This document shows, piece by piece, positions 63,217-64,000 of a stretch of DNA of 64,000 nucleotides. Position 1 is the stretch's first letter; each line of letters opens with the position of its first letter. Location of the stretch: positions 372,001-436,000 of the forward strand of contig NZ_QXQB01000001.1 in the NCBI RefSeq assembly GCF_003605435.1, written 5' to 3'. Below the pieces are notes generated by a model. That model did no database searches and was not told the DNA's origin. It was given only the letters and a program-made list of their open reading frames with translations. This DNA comes from Paenibacillus pinisoli. GTDB taxonomy: Bacteria > Bacillota > Bacilli > Paenibacillales > Paenibacillaceae. The translations under genes and the position numbers were made by a program.

Positions 63217-63229
63217 AAGATGCAGTCCA

Positions 63230-63463
63230 TTATGAAAGTATATCGACGATGACGCGTTTGCTGGATTTGACAGAGGCGGAGGTAACGACTGTACGCATCG
63301 CTTTCGCAATCCGTCCTTGCTTACCGATAACCTTGCCTATATCATCGGGGTGAACCGACAACTCGTAAACCGTGCTGCGTTCATCTTCCTTCACGCCGAC
63401 CCGCACTTCGTCCGGATGATCCACTAAAGCCTTCGCTATGACAAGAATTAATTCTTTCATCAC
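63230..63463 (-). CDS. khpA: KH-domain RNA-binding protein KhpA (YlqC)
   Basis: Small RNA-binding protein; partner of KhpB/Jag in cell-shape and sRNA biology in some Gram-positives. 77 residues, a single KH domain with the GxxG loop in VIGKQGRIAKAMRTVV. It lies 22 nt after rpsP, the usual rpsP-ylqC pair. Confidence 0.95.
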   Translation of the reverse strand: MMKELILVIAKALVDHPDEVRVGVKEDERSTVYELSVHPDDIGKVIGKQGRIAKAMRTVVTSASVKSSKRVIVDILS

Positions 63464-63485
63464 AAAGCCCTCCGCTCTTCAACCG

Positions 63486-63758
63486 TTACTTCTGTTGCTT
63501 AAGCTCATGGAACTTTTTCAAAACGCCAGCTTTGGAAAGCAGGTCGCGAACTGTGTCGGAAGCTTGCGCTCCAGTTTGAAGCCATTTCAGAGCTTTCTCT
63601 TCGTCGATCGAAACTTGAGCTGGCTGTGCAACCGGATTGTAAGTGCCGATTTCTTCAATAAAACGTCCATCACGCGGGGAACGGGAATCCGATACCACTA
63701 CGCGGTAGAAAGGAGCTTTGTGAGCACCCATACGTTTCAAGCGAATACGTACTGCCAT
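63486..63758 (-). CDS. rpsP: 30S ribosomal protein S16
   Basis: Small-subunit ribosomal protein. 90 residues: [40 protein letters not shown] and [29 protein letters not shown] is 7 nt before the ATG at 63758 (an ATG at 63764 is too near). It follows ffh by 45 nt. Confidence 0.98.
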   Translation of the reverse strand: MAVRIRLKRMGAHKAPFYRVVVSDSRSPRDGRFIEEIGTYNPVAQPAQVSIDEEKALKWLQTGAQASDTVRDLLSKAGVLKKFHELKQQK

Positions 63759-63803
63759 TATCATTCACCTCCTTCGAAAAATGAACTTGCCTCTATCTAG
63801 ACA

Positions 63804-64000
63804 TTAAAACGGGAATTTCATCTTGCGTCCGAGCATGCCCTTCAGGCCCTTCTTGCCGCCCTTCGGCCCTTTCGGTCCCATCATGGACGAGAATTGCTTC
63901 ATCATCCGGCGCATATCGTCGAACTGCTTGATCAGGCGGTTCACTTCGACGATGGTCGTGCCGCTGCCTGCGGCAACGCGCTTGCGTCTGCTGTGATTCA
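63804..64000 (-). CDS. ffh: Signal recognition particle protein Ffh (partial, C-terminal end)
   Basis: Only the last 65 codons are in the window; the rest lies to the right. Translating the minus strand gives the end of the M domain, which binds SRP RNA and signal sequences: HSRRKRVAAGSGTTIVEVNR, then LIKQFDDMRRMMKQFSSMMG and a Gly/Lys-rich tail ending RKMKFPF. The order ffh-rpsP-ylqC supports the call. Confidence 0.93.
   Translation of the reverse strand, partial: NHSRRKRVAAGSGTTIVEVNRLIKQFDDMRRMMKQFSSMMGPKGPKGGKKGLKGMLGRKMKFPF

Overview
The window is a contiguous piece of a Bacillota chromosome, most likely Paenibacillus or a close relative in the Paenibacillaceae. The gene order follows the Bacillus subtilis ffh-to-polC segment almost gene for gene. 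Lineage marks point away from Bacillus itself: a short archaeal/eukaryotic-type prolyl-tRNA synthetase, a short EF-Ts of about 216 residues, a FapA (DUF342) gene in the motility operon, an SLH-CAP surface protein, many TTG starts, and a more balanced GC content than B. subtilis. No tRNA, rRNA, CRISPR array, insertion sequence or prophage was seen. The genus call is inference from synteny.

Almost every gene lies on the minus strand, so transcription runs from right to left. Starting at the right edge: ffh (C-terminal end only), rpsP, khpA, rimM and trmD; then a plus-strand SLH-CAP protein; then rplS, a signal peptidase I, rbgA and rnhB; then a translationally coupled pair made of a FliK-like protein and an FlhB-C-domain-only protein; then yraN. 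Next is a plus-strand ComM/YifB ATPase, followed by sucCD, dprA, topA, trmFO, hslVU and codY.

From 41919 down to about 10919 runs a 31-kb fla/che operon: flgB flgC fliE fliF fliG fliH fliI fliJ motE-like fliK flgD TIGR02530 flgE/G swrD fliL fliM fliY cheY fliO fliP fliQ fliR flhB flhA flhF flhG cheB cheA cheW cheC cheD, a small membrane protein, sigD, fapA, a 108-residue protein, a SwrB-like protein and an MltG/LysM-like membrane protein. It encodes the basal body, export gate, hook-length control, C ring, chemotaxis core and flagellar sigma factor. Many of its genes overlap by 4-14 nt, which indicates translational coupling. Downstream come rpsB, tsf, pyrH and frr, then uppS cdsA dxr rseP proS and the N-terminal two-thirds of polC, cut by the left edge.

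Most of the window is core genome. The less ordinary points are: a terminator-like hairpin that also buries the ribosome binding site of comM/yifB; an orphan FliK-like/FlhB-like pair far from the flagellar operon; four poorly characterised proteins at the end of the fla/che operon, one with a tail resembling the FliG-binding tail of FliF; an HslV whose N-terminus lacks the usual nucleophile at residue 2; and a 620-bp hairpin-rich gap upstream of trmFO.
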